From Anagrus nilaparvatae (taxonomy: Eukaryota > Arthropoda > Insecta > Hymenoptera > Mymaridae), in the NCBI GenBank assembly GCA_022575985.1, contig JAKSXM010000007.1, forward strand, positions 17,114,501 to 17,178,500: a stretch of 64,000 bases of DNA, read 5' to 3'. The first letter of the stretch is position 1. The number at the start of each line of letters is the position of its first letter. The notes under the pieces are model-generated. The model was not told where the DNA came from. It did no database searches and saw only the letters and a list, made by a program, of their open reading frames with translations. Shown one piece after another: positions 45,605-56,066 of the stretch. A program made the translations under genes and the position numbers.

Positions 45605-45895
45605 GTAGACTAATTTTAAAAATTAATATCCATTACATCTAGTATTATATATAAGAACATTAATGCATTATGACTTACCAAATCTTTATAATTATATTAT
45701 ATTTAAATTTATTGACATATTATATTAATATATTTATATTTTTGTAATAATTTTTTATAAAAGCTATTGTAAAACTTAAAAATTATATTTCTAAACTGAC
45801 TTGGGTCCATGTACGAACTTTGTGTTTCTATGGGTTATAGCAATTTGTCATAACATTGTATTTAATACCCTAAACGATAATAAATAAATAAATAA

Positions 45896-46141
45896 ATATT
45901 TCATTCAGACGTTCTAAACTCTTGTAAAAATTTTAAATTTTTAGGTATTTTGATTACTTCTAAACAAAAAATATTTACTGATGAAAAATTAAAAATTTTT
46001 TTAAATAATATTAAAAATTTAAGCTATATTTCATTGGAAAATTTTTCTATTAATGAAGATTGCTTTTTGAGTATTAATACTAATTACATTGAAAAAGTAA
46101 CACTTAAAAACTTTTTTAAAGTTGGAAATAATTCAGTAGCA
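45896..46141 (+). pseudogene. Gene B, central LRR piece
   Basis: After the LINE tail the frame reads HSDVLNSCKNFKFLGI, then two to three LRRs (IKNLSYISLENFSINEDCF), to VGNNSVA at the MITE target. The stop at 46148-46150 lies in the MITE. Confidence 0.75.
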
Positions 46142-46652
46142 CACACCTAGCTTGAACGAGCGAAAAGTCGAAAAAAAATAACGACAAAATCTGATACTAC
46201 AAAGTTTTCGGGAATAGTTTGTTATTTTCATATTTCCATAGAAGTAAGTTGGAGCTGCTCGTCTAAAAAATTTTTAGTCTATTTTGTGGGTGAAATATAG
46301 AACTTCAATCTTTTTTAAGACAAATTTGAGTAAAATCTTAAATTGACGATAACTTGGCTAAATTTCATCGGAAAAAGAAAAGTTTTTTTTTCTTCTGGAG
46401 TGGTTTTTCCCTGGCAATCCAAATTTTTCATCTATTTCTTTAAATTTAATAAAGATTTATTGTTAAAAATCAAATTTTCGGATTTTGATCTCTCAGTCAC
46501 CCACAAAAATGACTAAAAATTTTTTAGACGAGCAGCTCCAACTTACTGCTATGGAAATATGAAAATAACAAACTATTCCCGAAAACTTTGTAGTATCAGA
46601 TTTTGTCGTCTTTTTTTTTCGACTTTTCGCTCGTTCAAGCTAGGTGTGAGCA
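46138..46652. mobile_element. 507-bp MITE in gene B, TSD AGCA
   Basis: The element is 46142-46648, with inverted arms of about 150 bp beginning CACACCTAGCTTGAACGAGC. It is flanked by AGCA at 46138-46141 and 46649-46652. The spacer is about 200 bases. Deleting the element and one AGCA shifts the frame by exactly the amount needed to join the upstream and downstream LRR frames. No coding is present and the superfamily is unknown. Confidence 0.88.
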
Positions 46653-47486
46653 AAAACTTTTGATAGTATTTTAGATTCATTAAATATGGCTGATTGCACA
46701 GAAATTTCTGATCTGCGTATCAATGAATGTAAATCTGTTGAAAAATTGATCAAATTAATGATCAAGCAAAAAAACTTAAAATCTGTTTATTTTCCTAAAG
46801 ACGTAAATTTAGATACTTTTATTGATAATTTAAATATGAATCTGTTAGAAAAAATTGGGTATTTAGAATATACTGACAAAATGTCAAACTTATTTCATAA
46901 ATTCAAAAATTTAAGATTTTTGATGATTGATGTGTTTAATTTTGATGATAATTGTATAAAAGCATTAACTGAATGCACCAATTTAAAAAAATTAGAAATT
47001 AAAATAGATAATTATTTACTCACACCAATTGGAGAAGCTTATTTTAGAAAATTAAAAAATGTTGATACCTTAAAATGTAAATCAGAAATTGTCATGGATA
47101 AATTTCTATTAGCAATTGGCCAATGTGAAAAATTGTATAATGTGACATTTGATTCTTGTTTTTTCACAGATTTTGGTTTTACAGGAATTATTTATCTCCA
47201 AAAATTAACTGTTTTAAGTATTATTGATACTCCTGTAACTAAAAGATCATTTGTAAATTTAGTAAGGCAATCATTACGTTTGGTAGAAATTAATATTGAA
47301 TGTTGCTTAAAAATTACAATTTATTCAATTATACTTGCAAATCAAATAAGAATTATACGTGATGATAAATTTGATTTGAACGTAGTCTGTTCACCTGACC
47401 TTATTGATGATAATTTAGATGTTGAACAGCCGTTAATTAAATTAATTAAAAAAAATTTTAGTTATTATTGGAATTCGATTGCATAA
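46653..47486 (+). pseudogene. Gene B, C-terminal LRR piece
   Basis: About 277 codons are open to the stop at 47484-47486. They encode six to eight irregular LRRs (CTEISDLRINECKSVEKLI, FKNLRFLMIDVFNFDDNCI, CTNLKKLEIKID, CEKLYNVTFDSCFFTDFGF, LRLVEINIECCLKIT) and a non-repeat acidic/basic tail. A possible polyadenylation signal (AATAAA) lies near 47668. An internal ATG at 46686 could start an LRR-only product if a promoter exists in the MITE. That is speculation. Confidence 0.8.
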
Positions 47487-48090
47487 TTAGCAGTAATAAA
47501 AATGTAAATTAATCAATTTGTATATTGACAGACTTCTAATTATTATTTTTTTTTTTTTATTTGGAGAGGCAAATCTAAGTTTATTTAATTAATCAGATTT
47601 ATATGTATTTACTTACGTAATTTAAGCAATATTTAATTTTTGTATAAATTATATACACTTTGTACTAATAAAATTGTTAAATAAAATAAATTATATAAAT
47701 ATATTTTAATTTATTGGTTTCTATAATTCATTCTACAGCCTGGCAAATTAGGTAAAATGACTTATTCGAGTTGATTCACATTTTATGCTAATAATTCACA
47801 TAATATGCTCAAACCCTTTTGAAAGAATCTGAAATTCGTCAATGAAAATAAAGTCATAAATACAACTTAAAAGTTTCAAAATTAAATGCAGTCTATTTGT
47901 TAGTTTTCCCAAAATTCTGTGCATATACATTGAAAAGTTTTTCGGTATAAAGTAGAGCTTAGGTTCAGCTTACGCTCTACTATAATAATTAAAATTTAGA
48001 ATTTTAACATTTCTAGCCTTTTTTTATACCAAATAGTATATTTTACAAAATGCTAAATTATTTTAATAGTCAATATTTTTTGTTGTTAAG
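47487..48090. other. AT-rich stretch after gene B
   Basis: Apart from the likely 3' UTR of gene B to about 47700, nothing is recognised. Confidence 0.5.
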
Positions 48091-48288
48091 GGCTATTTCC
48101 GGTTAAGTATAGTGATTTGGCCCCCGAAACCAAAACTAACTTAAGTAGTAGCATCCAAAAAGTTATCAAAAAACTCACTGATTCCCGTTGAAATTACTCT
48201 AGACCAGGACAAGCCTCCAAAAATCTAAAACAACCGTTTTTTTTGTGGGTTTTTTAGATTTAATTTAATTTCTCCGACCCATAAACAA

Positions 48289-49318
48289 TGTAACATACCA
48301 AATGCCTAGACCCCTAAGATATGCAAATATTTATGAATAATGCATGCAAATAAAAGTTTAATTCTACTTAATTATACGTGTGTTGCATCATACACACGCA
48401 TAAGTGTATAAAATACCAAAATCCGGTTTTAAATCAATATATGTATCGATACAATTATAAACTCCTAAATTTATACTATTTAATGATAATCAAATATTAT
48501 TAAGATGGCAGCACTATCCAGCATGTATTTAATTATGCCGGCAGCCTCTTAAATGTAAATATGTAAATATGTGTAAAATATTAGTTTTTAAGTAAATTAG
48601 AATTATTTAATTTAATTATAAAATATTATAATTAAATACACCTTTATTATTAATAAAAAATATAATAATTATTAATAATACATTTAATATATTTAATAAA
48701 TTCATTATACATAAATGATAAATCTACTAACGGTCAAAATAGATTTTATTGATAAAAAAGGAGTATTTATTAATCTAAGTTGTAAATAGAAATTAATTAT
48801 AAATAAAAAAATAATCAATGTAATAAATATAATATATAAAAATGATAAACAATAATTAAAACAATTAAAAAACTAAAAAGAAGAAATTCGCGCCAAACGC
48901 AAATTTCCTTCCAGAAACTTCTAGAACAAATTTTATGTATAAAGATTCCAAGCATGTATGCGTGAGTTGCGAAAAGTATATAAGAAAGAGATTTCGCACA
49001 TCACGACACACTTGTCTTGGGATCTCTGGCAGAGCGAGTTCATAGAACGACCTTTGTTAAATTCACACTCAATAAACATTTACATTGACTTAATACTTAA
49101 TGTTTTTATTTATGAAAGAGATCCTAAGTCAGCATCAGCTTCATAGGCGCAGAAGTGCGTCGAAACCTACGCAGAGGCACAGCCTCGATTATAAACGTAA
49201 CCCCTTTGATTTCCAAGGGCTGATCCCCTTGGTTTGATAAGGTTCTAGTCGGGTAGGAAAAAGTGTCGAACGTAGGAAAAAACATAATAATTGTCACCCC
49301 TCCCTCTGAGGGGTTACA
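48289..49318 (+). repeat. 5' LTR, 1030 bp
   Basis: It starts TGTAAC and ends GTTACA, a 6-bp inverted end with TG...CA. A TATA-like TATAAAG near 48938 suggests a transcription start near 48965. AATAAA at about 49072 could serve as a polyadenylation signal. The last 180 bases are GC-richer and hold a strong hairpin (CCAAGGGCTGATCCCCTTGG near 49217). Confidence 0.92.
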
Positions 49319-49562
49319 ATGGCGATCCTTGCCAGAAAAATCTGGAAAATTTTTCAAAGAAAAATTTAATAGTCTAGTGTCAATAAAAAATATGAGCATA
49401 ATAAAAAATAATAAAATTGATTTTATTGAAGTCGTTTTTTCTAGAATACTCATGCTTGACCTCATTGAGTGGTTAAACAAATTAAAATTAAAAAGATGGC
49501 GTACGAATGGTCGTCATGAAAAAAGACAAATTGCTTACTTAAGAAGCAAATTTTTTAAATAA
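49263..49562 (+). other. Open frame crossing the 5' LTR end and leader
   Basis: A 99-codon frame begins inside the LTR and runs through the primer-binding site to 49562. The part after the binding site (about 78 residues, lysine-rich, FIEVVFSRILMLDLIEWLNK) has a more protein-like composition than most of the surrounding AT-rich leader. It matches nothing I recognise. It may be a leader ORF, a remnant of an N-terminal Gag segment, or chance. Confidence 0.3.
49320..49336 (+). other. Primer-binding site, tRNA-Arg type
   Basis: TGGCGATCCT followed by TGCCAG begins one base after the 5' LTR. It matches the complement of the 3' end of an insect tRNA-Arg (…CTGGCAGGATCG plus CCA) except for one extra T. 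The tRNA identity is from memory. Confidence 0.7.
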
Positions 49563-52273
49563 CAGATAAAAGCTCATAATGACACTATGTGGAATAAATT
49601 TAAAATATTTCATATAATAAAAAATTTTTTTTTACCTTTACGGGTGCTTGACTGAAAAATAACAGTCAAAAAATTTTTTTTAAAATTGTTTTCAAGACAA
49701 AACATGTAAATATTCGTCAATATTTTTTTTTCTAGATATATAAGTCAATAAATTTTTAAAATACCCTTAAAAATCAAATATTTTTTCTTTTAATTTTTTA
49801 ATAAAAGGGTTAAATTGTAGAATGCCATTTTGGGCAAAAAACACTGGCTAAAATGGAATTATAAGGTTAGATAAAATTTTTAGAAAATATATTTTATCTT
49901 TTTTTTTAGTAAAAAGCTATAAAAGCAAATAATTTTTAATTTTTTTTTAAATATAACGTAAAATATTATAATATTTATTTCTAAGCCAGTTTTTGATTTA
50001 AAAGTAAAATCATCAACCAAAATAATTCTAAAGTTCAATGAACAATGTCAATGCCACGCGCTGGACACTTAAATAATATATCAACACAACGTCTTGCTCT
50101 TTCTAGTTGTGTTAGAAATAAAATTTTTCTTTAATATCAAAAAAAAAAATAATATAATAATAATAATGTAATATATTTAAAACTGTAATAAAATTTATTA
50201 TATTTATAATAATAGATTAAAATGTAATGTATTTAAAAAAAAAAACAATAAAAAAATTTTACTTTTAAGGATCTGTAAATAAAAGATCGATTAAAAATTA
50301 TTGCTAGTTCTCTAAAAGAGACTAAAATCATTTTTTTACTTGCACGCTTAAATAAAAAGTGCAGAAAATCTTAAAATATAATAGCAAAATAATAAATATA
50401 AAAACTAAAAATTGATTTTATGTTCTTCAAAAAATATTTTCATAAGTGTTTATAAAACACAGTTACAATTTTTATAAAAATTAATTATAGATTAGTAAAT
50501 TTTTTACTTTAAAAATAAAAACTTTATAGAATAAAAAGTAAATTAAACTGAGTAAAATCAAATAATAATTCATAAAAAATATAAAGAATTAAATTGTAAA
50601 AGACAAATAAAACTGTCAATTTTTTATTATTGTAAAAGAGTTCGCAACAAAAATAGTCAATTCTATTTTTTAACACTGAAAATTTTTGTTTACCCCTATA
50701 ATTGAAGAGAATATTTTTATTTACATTGAAAAATCATTATTTTTGTTGCGATCATCTAATTATTATATAGTACTCAAACATTTTAAATCTAAGTAGTATA
50801 AATATTAAAAAATTAAAACGCTAAATAGCTGATATTATGCATTAAATATTATAAAAAACATAAAGAATATTAAGAAATTTTTTAGTATAAGCAATGCAAT
50901 AAAGCATTTAATGAAAAATTTTTTTTTATGATCTTAATACTAAAAATTTTTTTTTTTTGGTAAAATGAAATTATTAATTAGTTACTTTGCAAAATTTTAA
51001 AAAATTCAAATATTAATTAAACATTTTTTGCAATAAACAATTTTAAACATTAAAGATTAAAGTGATAAAAATAATATAAAAACAAAAATACAAAGATAAG
51101 AGATGCCTACTATAATGTAAACAAACGCATCGTTTATTCTTATATTATCAAAATAAAATCAAAACAAAAGATTATTTTTTTTTCCAAATTATTAAATCTA
51201 ATAACAATAATATAAACACATAGAATCAAAAATTTCTATTAAAACGATTAAAATGCAAGTCTATATATGCAATTTCATATGCACTTTTATGCACTTTTAT
51301 GCACTTTTATGCATTTTTTCAAAAATTGATATTTTTTAAAACAGGACTCACAACAACAATAATATAATTAGTTTTTAAAATCTAAATAAGTCAAGGTTAT
51401 TAAAGGCTTTATTTTTCTCTCAAGAGAAATAAAGAAAAATTTTACCTGTTGTGATTCTTGTAACAAAAAAAAAAATATAAAATATAAACATATATCATGG
51501 ATACTGTGCAAATCAATAAAAAATATACAATATAATATAATTTTTTGTAATTACAATCATACGTAATTATATATATATATGGGCGATTTTTAAATTTTTA
51601 TAAATTTAAAGCAACTTTTGTTTCCTGTTCAAAGTTGTATTAATTACTCTAAATTTTTCTTTTTTTTCTTTCTGATAATAGAGGAAAAAATTTGAAACTC
51701 ATACATATATAAATATAAAATAAATATATCAACAAATAAAAATAAAAATGATAAATTTAAAAATTCTTTTGCAACAATTAAAACGCAGAACAATTTTCTG
51801 ATAAACTTTTTAAATTTAAAATAACAATAAATAAACTTTTTATAAATATAAAATTAAAATTAGCGAATAAAAAATATCATTTTTCTTATAATCATTTTTT
51901 GAAAGAGAAAAACGCATTAAACAGTGATATTAAATAAATTAAGATCTTAAAAATTTAAATAACCATTGTATAATAAAATATTTGTTTGCCATATTTAGAC
52001 TTTAAAGATATTCAGATACATAGATCGATTAAATAATAAATGGAAATTAAAATAAATTTTCTTTTAATTTTGTAAATTTTTCTAAGAATATAATAATCAA
52101 AAAATACGTAAAATTTTTAGTAAATAATACTTAAATTATAGATTAGAATCTTTCTCTCTTTTGATAATAAAGTAAAATTATTATAATTTAAAAACCCTTA
52201 AACATTTTTAATGTATATGGGTGATTCTCTGAATTTTTTGAAAAAATATAAAATTTTCTAAACATATTAATTT
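49563..52273. other. Long AT-rich leader of the LTR element
   Basis: About 2.7 kb shows no gene. There is a triplication of 'gcacttttat' near 51280-51305 and an AT microsatellite near 51572. In an autonomous element this distance would be unusually long before Gag. Confidence 0.55.
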
Positions 52274-53616
52274 ATGATCAATAAATATAACACAATGGCT
52301 GAAAATTCTGAAAATCTTAATTTTGATTATATATCATTAATGAAAAACGATATTGATACTTTATTAAAAAATGCAAAAATGAAAAATTCAAATTTTGATT
52401 TAAAAAATAAAAATTTAAATATTCAAGAAACTCTTATAAAAATGATGGTATATATAAATACAATTTTTGTTCAAAAAAAAAATCAAGATTAAAATCAGAC
52501 CAAGAAATTGAAAAATACAAAAATGAAGTAAAATATCAGAAAGATAAAATAGCGATATTAAATCAGCAAGCCACGTATTTTCAGAACCAATTGCGATTAA
52601 AACAAGAAAAAATTAATGAACTAACAAACAATATTCACATATTAGAAGAAAAACTAGAAGAAAATGAAGAAGAAATTCTTAATTTTAAAGAAGATTATTT
52701 AAAAAATGAAGCTAAACATAATAAAGAGATAAATCAAATTTCTGAAAATATTGAAAAACAAGTTAAAAACATTAAAAATAAAAATAATTTAAACAATGGA
52801 TTACATCCAGTTTTAAAAATTAAATCACCAACTTTTCAAGGAAAACCTTCTGAAAAACCTTTAAGATTTCTTATAGAATTAAAAAATTATATTTCTTTAT
52901 ATAACGTAAACAATAAAAATAATTTAAAAATTTTAATTAACCAATGTTTAAAAAAACGTGCTAAAGACTGGTTTTATTTATATGAAGATAAAATAAATTC
53001 ATTTCAAGAATTTGAAGATATATTCAAGAAACATTATTGGAATCCTATTGTTACAGGCAATTTAAGAAGGAAATTGTATACAGGAAAATATCAAGAAAAA
53101 AGAAAACCCAATAGAGTAAAATATGCAATAAAATTGCTAAATACAGCAAAAGATTTAGAAATAAAAGAAAATGAACCAGCATTTATAAGAACAATTTCAG
53201 AACAGTTTGGAACCGAAATAAAAAGCGATACTAATAAATTTAGAATAAATACTCAAGAAGATTTTTTAGCATTATTAGATGAATTTGATGATGAAGATAG
53301 AATTTCCAGAAATAAATATCAAGAATATGTAAAAAATCAACAAAATGAAAATTATACAGATAATTCTGATTACAGCAATCAAGATAATTACGAAGATATT
53401 AATATATACAAAAAAGAAACGAATTATGAAAAATTTAATAATGATAATGAAATAATTTTTAATAAAAAATACTGCACAAGCTTCACTGAAGATAATAGCT
53501 CAGATGAAGATCCAAATGATTCAGATTACTGTAGCTCAAGTAGTGATAGTAGTAGTAATAGTTATAAAAAATACAAGACTAGAAATTTTTATCGAAGAAA
53601 AAGCCTAAATTTCTAA
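52274..53616 (+). CDS. gag: Gag-like protein of the LTR element, one frameshift
   Basis: The first 72 codons (52274-52492) end in a stop just after a run of ten A (52473-52482). The next frame is open from that run to 53616, so one missing A, or ribosomal slippage, separates the two halves. The joined length would be about 447 residues. The order is a lysine/glutamate-rich coiled coil (52500-52800), then a Retrotrans_gag-like core (about 52830-53230) with FQGKPSEKPLRFLIELKNY, RAKDWFYLYEDKINSFQEF and a YTGKYQEKRKPNR segment, then an acidic serine-rich tail with a basic end. No CCHC zinc knuckle is present. Gag would package the element RNA in virus-like particles. Confidence 0.8.
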
Positions 53617-54537
53617 TAAAATTATAATTTTATACTCTAAGAAAAAGTAACTTTAAATAAAAAGCTTACAAAAAATGATTAATTAAAACTTAAAAAATAG
53701 TAGCAAATAATAACAAACATAAAAATAGTAAAATAAATAAATTAAAATGAAATATTTCAAGGTAATTAAAATTAAAAATTCAATATGAAAATTAAACCTC
53801 AGTAATATTAAAAGAGTCTGCTCATTGAGATTACAATAATACTAGTCAAAAAATCTTAATGAACACACTATTTTATTTTCAATATTGCAATATAAAATAT
53901 TATTAATTTAAGAAAATAATTATTTTCCTTGAATAAGAGAACTTTTAAATATAAAAATTTCAAAGTACAAAATTAAACTTTTTTTTAAGTAAATCAGATA
54001 AACTTAAAAATCATGAAAAAACGATAATTATGTCAAAATAACAAAAATAATATTAAAAAATTAAACTTTAAAGTTTTAAATAATTAAAAAACTTTTATTT
54101 ATTAAATTATATTCATTCATACTCAAATTCATACAAAAAAACAGGTTAGAGAAACACACGTGATTAAAAATAAAGTTTCCTCAAAGATAATGGATAAAAA
54201 TAAATGAGTTATGTCCAAATAATGAAAATGATATTAAAAAATTAAAGATTGTAATTTTAAATAATAAAAAAAAAAAACTTTATATAATTAAGAAAAACCT
54301 ATGTAAACAAAGATGAAAAATATAAATAAAAATAGCTAAAGGCTAAAAATTTCCAAATAAAATTGAAATTAATACTCAAGATGATTAAATTAAAAATAAT
54401 TAATAAAAAGAAAAAACAAAAAATAGCTAAGAGCTAGGAAAATTTCAAATGAAAACAAAAACAAATATATAGATAAGGCCTCTATGCATTTGAGTTACAA
54501 ATCCGCATAGAAATTTTACTCAAGGTGTAAAAGTTTC
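53617..54537. other. Non-coding 3' interior of the LTR element
   Basis: About 920 bases are AT-rich with no frame of note. The pol region would be expected here, but nothing resembling it remains. Confidence 0.65.
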
Positions 54538-54549
54538 GAGGGGGGGTAT
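54538..54549 (+). other. Polypurine tract
   Basis: GAGGGGGGG followed by TAT immediately precedes the 3' LTR. This is the plus-strand primer site for reverse transcription. Confidence 0.8.
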
Positions 54550-55579
54550 TGTAACATACCAAATGCCTAGACCCCTAAGATATGCAAATATTTATGAATA
54601 ATGCATGCAAATAAAAGTTTAATTCTACTTAATTATACGTGTGTTGCATCATACACACGCATAAGTGTATAAAATACCAAAATCCGGTTTTAAATCAATA
54701 TATGTATCGATACAATTATAAACTCCTAAATTTATACTATTTAATGATAATCAAATATTATTAAGATGGCAGCACTATCCAGCATGTATTTAATTATGCC
54801 GACAGCCTCTTAAATGTAAATATGTAAATATGTGTAAAATATTAGTTTTTAAGTAAATTAGAATTATTTAATTTAATTATAAAATATTATAATTAAATAC
54901 ACCTTTATTATTAATAAAAAATATAATAATTATTAATAATACATTTAATATATTTAATAAATTCATTATACATAAATGATAAATCTACTAACGGTCAAAA
55001 TAGATTTTATTGATAAAAAAGGAGTATTTATTAATCTAAGTTGTAAATAGAAATTAATTATAAATAAAAAAATAATCAATGTAATAAATATAATATATAA
55101 AAATGATAAACAATAATTAAAACAATTAAAAAACTAAAAAGAAGAAATTCGCGCCAAACGCAAATTTCCTTCCAGAAACTTCTAGAACAAATTTTATGTA
55201 TAAAGATTCCAAGCATGTATGCGTGAGTTGCGAAAAGTATATAAGAAAGAGATTTCGCACATCACGACACACTTGTCTTGGGATCTCTGGCAGAGCGAGT
55301 TCATAGAACGACCTTTGTTAAATTCACACTCAATAAACATTTACATTGACTTAATACTTAATGTTTTTATTTATGAAAGAGATCCTAAGTCAGCATCAGC
55401 TTCATAGGCGCAGAAGTGCGTCGAAACCTACGCAGAGGCACAGCCTCGATTATAAACGTAACCCCTTTGATTTCCAAGGGCTGATCCCCTTGGTTTGATA
55501 AGGTTCTAGTCGGGTAGGAAAAAGTGTCGAACGTAGGAAAAAACATAATAATTGTCACCCCTCCCTCTGAGGGGTTACA
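54550..55579 (+). repeat. 3' LTR, 1030 bp
   Basis: Same length as the 5' LTR and, on reading, the same sequence apart from A at 54802. The 62-codon open frame in each LTR (48958 and 55219) is a by-product of this duplication. Confidence 0.92.
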
Positions 55580-56066
55580 ACAAATATTAACTACTCGTAG
55601 GATAAAAAACTTAAATTTTTCAAAAATCGGTTTTTTAACATAAAAAAAATTACCATCCTTAAATTTGTTTTTATAGTTCTGGCAAGGTAAAAAACAATAT
55701 TTTTTAATTTTTTAGAAAATATTCTGGAGCCCCTGTTGGGAACCACTTTCTAATACCCAAAAACTCATAATCTTCTACCTCCGTTTACCCGAGCTTTTAA
55801 AACTATCATAAAATTTTAATGTTAAACAGTTTATTACTGTGCCAAAAACGTTAAGGCATTATAGTTATTAAACTGATTTTTATCAATAGCTATTATTATG
55901 CGGTCCCAATTTATTTATTGATCCTTCCTTTTACAGCTTTGTTTTTTATATAATAAATAATTAGACGCCTAGTTCCAGGAATAAATTCCCATCATCAGGA
56001 ACCAATGAGTTATGTTTCGTTTCGGGGGTCAAATTACTATAGTTACCCAAAAATAGCCTTTATTTT

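Larger units (their letters stand above)
41806..45895 (+). mobile_element. 5'-truncated LINE (Jockey/CR1-like), itself interrupted
   Basis: Degenerate reverse-transcriptase ORF pieces are visible: KRAKNTSLNSE and INKFFSNIA before the RT, TNYRPISLTSNIAKIFEKII (RT block 1), then NR|QFGFKSGISTNDAIAHVIKY (RT block 2) after removal of the inner LINE, and FLDHDTLIK. A deletion then jumps to the C-terminal region at 43133-43522 (FKIFNALPKKLKNL). The 3' UTR resumes after the long-TIR element and ends in an AATAAATAAATAAAT tail at about 45877-45897. The insertion point is inferred from alignment of genes A and B. No target duplication was found. Confidence 0.75.
39578..47486 (+). pseudogene. F-box/LRR gene B, broken by nested transposons
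   Basis: Coding pieces in order are exon 1 at 39578-39590 (four codons plus one base, donor GTAAGA), exon 2 from 41440 (after AG at 41439) to about 41805, then 45896-46141, then 46653-47486 with the stop. The phase-1 intron after a four-codon first exon is the same as in gene A. Residues about 25-65 form the F-box (LLHILKFLSIKDKIKIEKV, CKRWREVSQDSW). The rest is RNI-type LRRs, ending in a non-LRR tail. The original protein was about 480 residues. A LINE and a MITE interrupt exon 2. Removing the MITE and one target copy restores the frame exactly, so the gene was intact until recently. It would be a substrate receptor of an SCF ligase, target unknown. Confidence 0.82.
48285..55583 (+). mobile_element. 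Young LTR retrotransposon, Gag only (non-autonomous)
   Basis: Two LTRs of 1030 bp (48289-49318 and 54550-55579) flank a 5.2-kb interior. The 4-bp target duplication is ACAA (48285-48288 and 55580-55583). A primer-binding site and a purine tract are in place. Only one substitution between the LTRs was noticed on reading (G at 48541, A at 54802). The only protein with a recognisable domain is a Gag-like one at 52274-53616. There is no protease, reverse transcriptase, RNase H or integrase, so it must borrow these from a partner. The 4-bp duplication and the Gag type favour Ty3/Gypsy, by inference. Confidence 0.9.
48091..56058. mobile_element. MITE (about 680 bp without insert) split by the LTR element
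   Basis: The left terminus GGCTATTTCCGGTTAAGTAT (48091) continues with AGTGATTTGGCCCCCGAAAC. It is mirrored by the right terminus ending at 56058 (GTTTCGGGGGTCAAATTACT, then TATAGTTACCC, then AAATAGCC). The 4-bp duplication and LTR element lie inside. No transposase is seen and the flanking duplication is unclear. Confidence 0.7.

Noticed and set aside
48958..49146. 62-codon frame repeated at 55219-55407
   Set aside because: It is the same stretch in the two LTRs. Duplication explains its identity, and it lies over the likely transcription start.
49124..49480. Minus-strand 118-codon frame at the LTR edge
   Set aside because: It overlaps the LTR end, primer-binding site and plus-strand frame and resembles no known protein. 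It is most likely a shadow.
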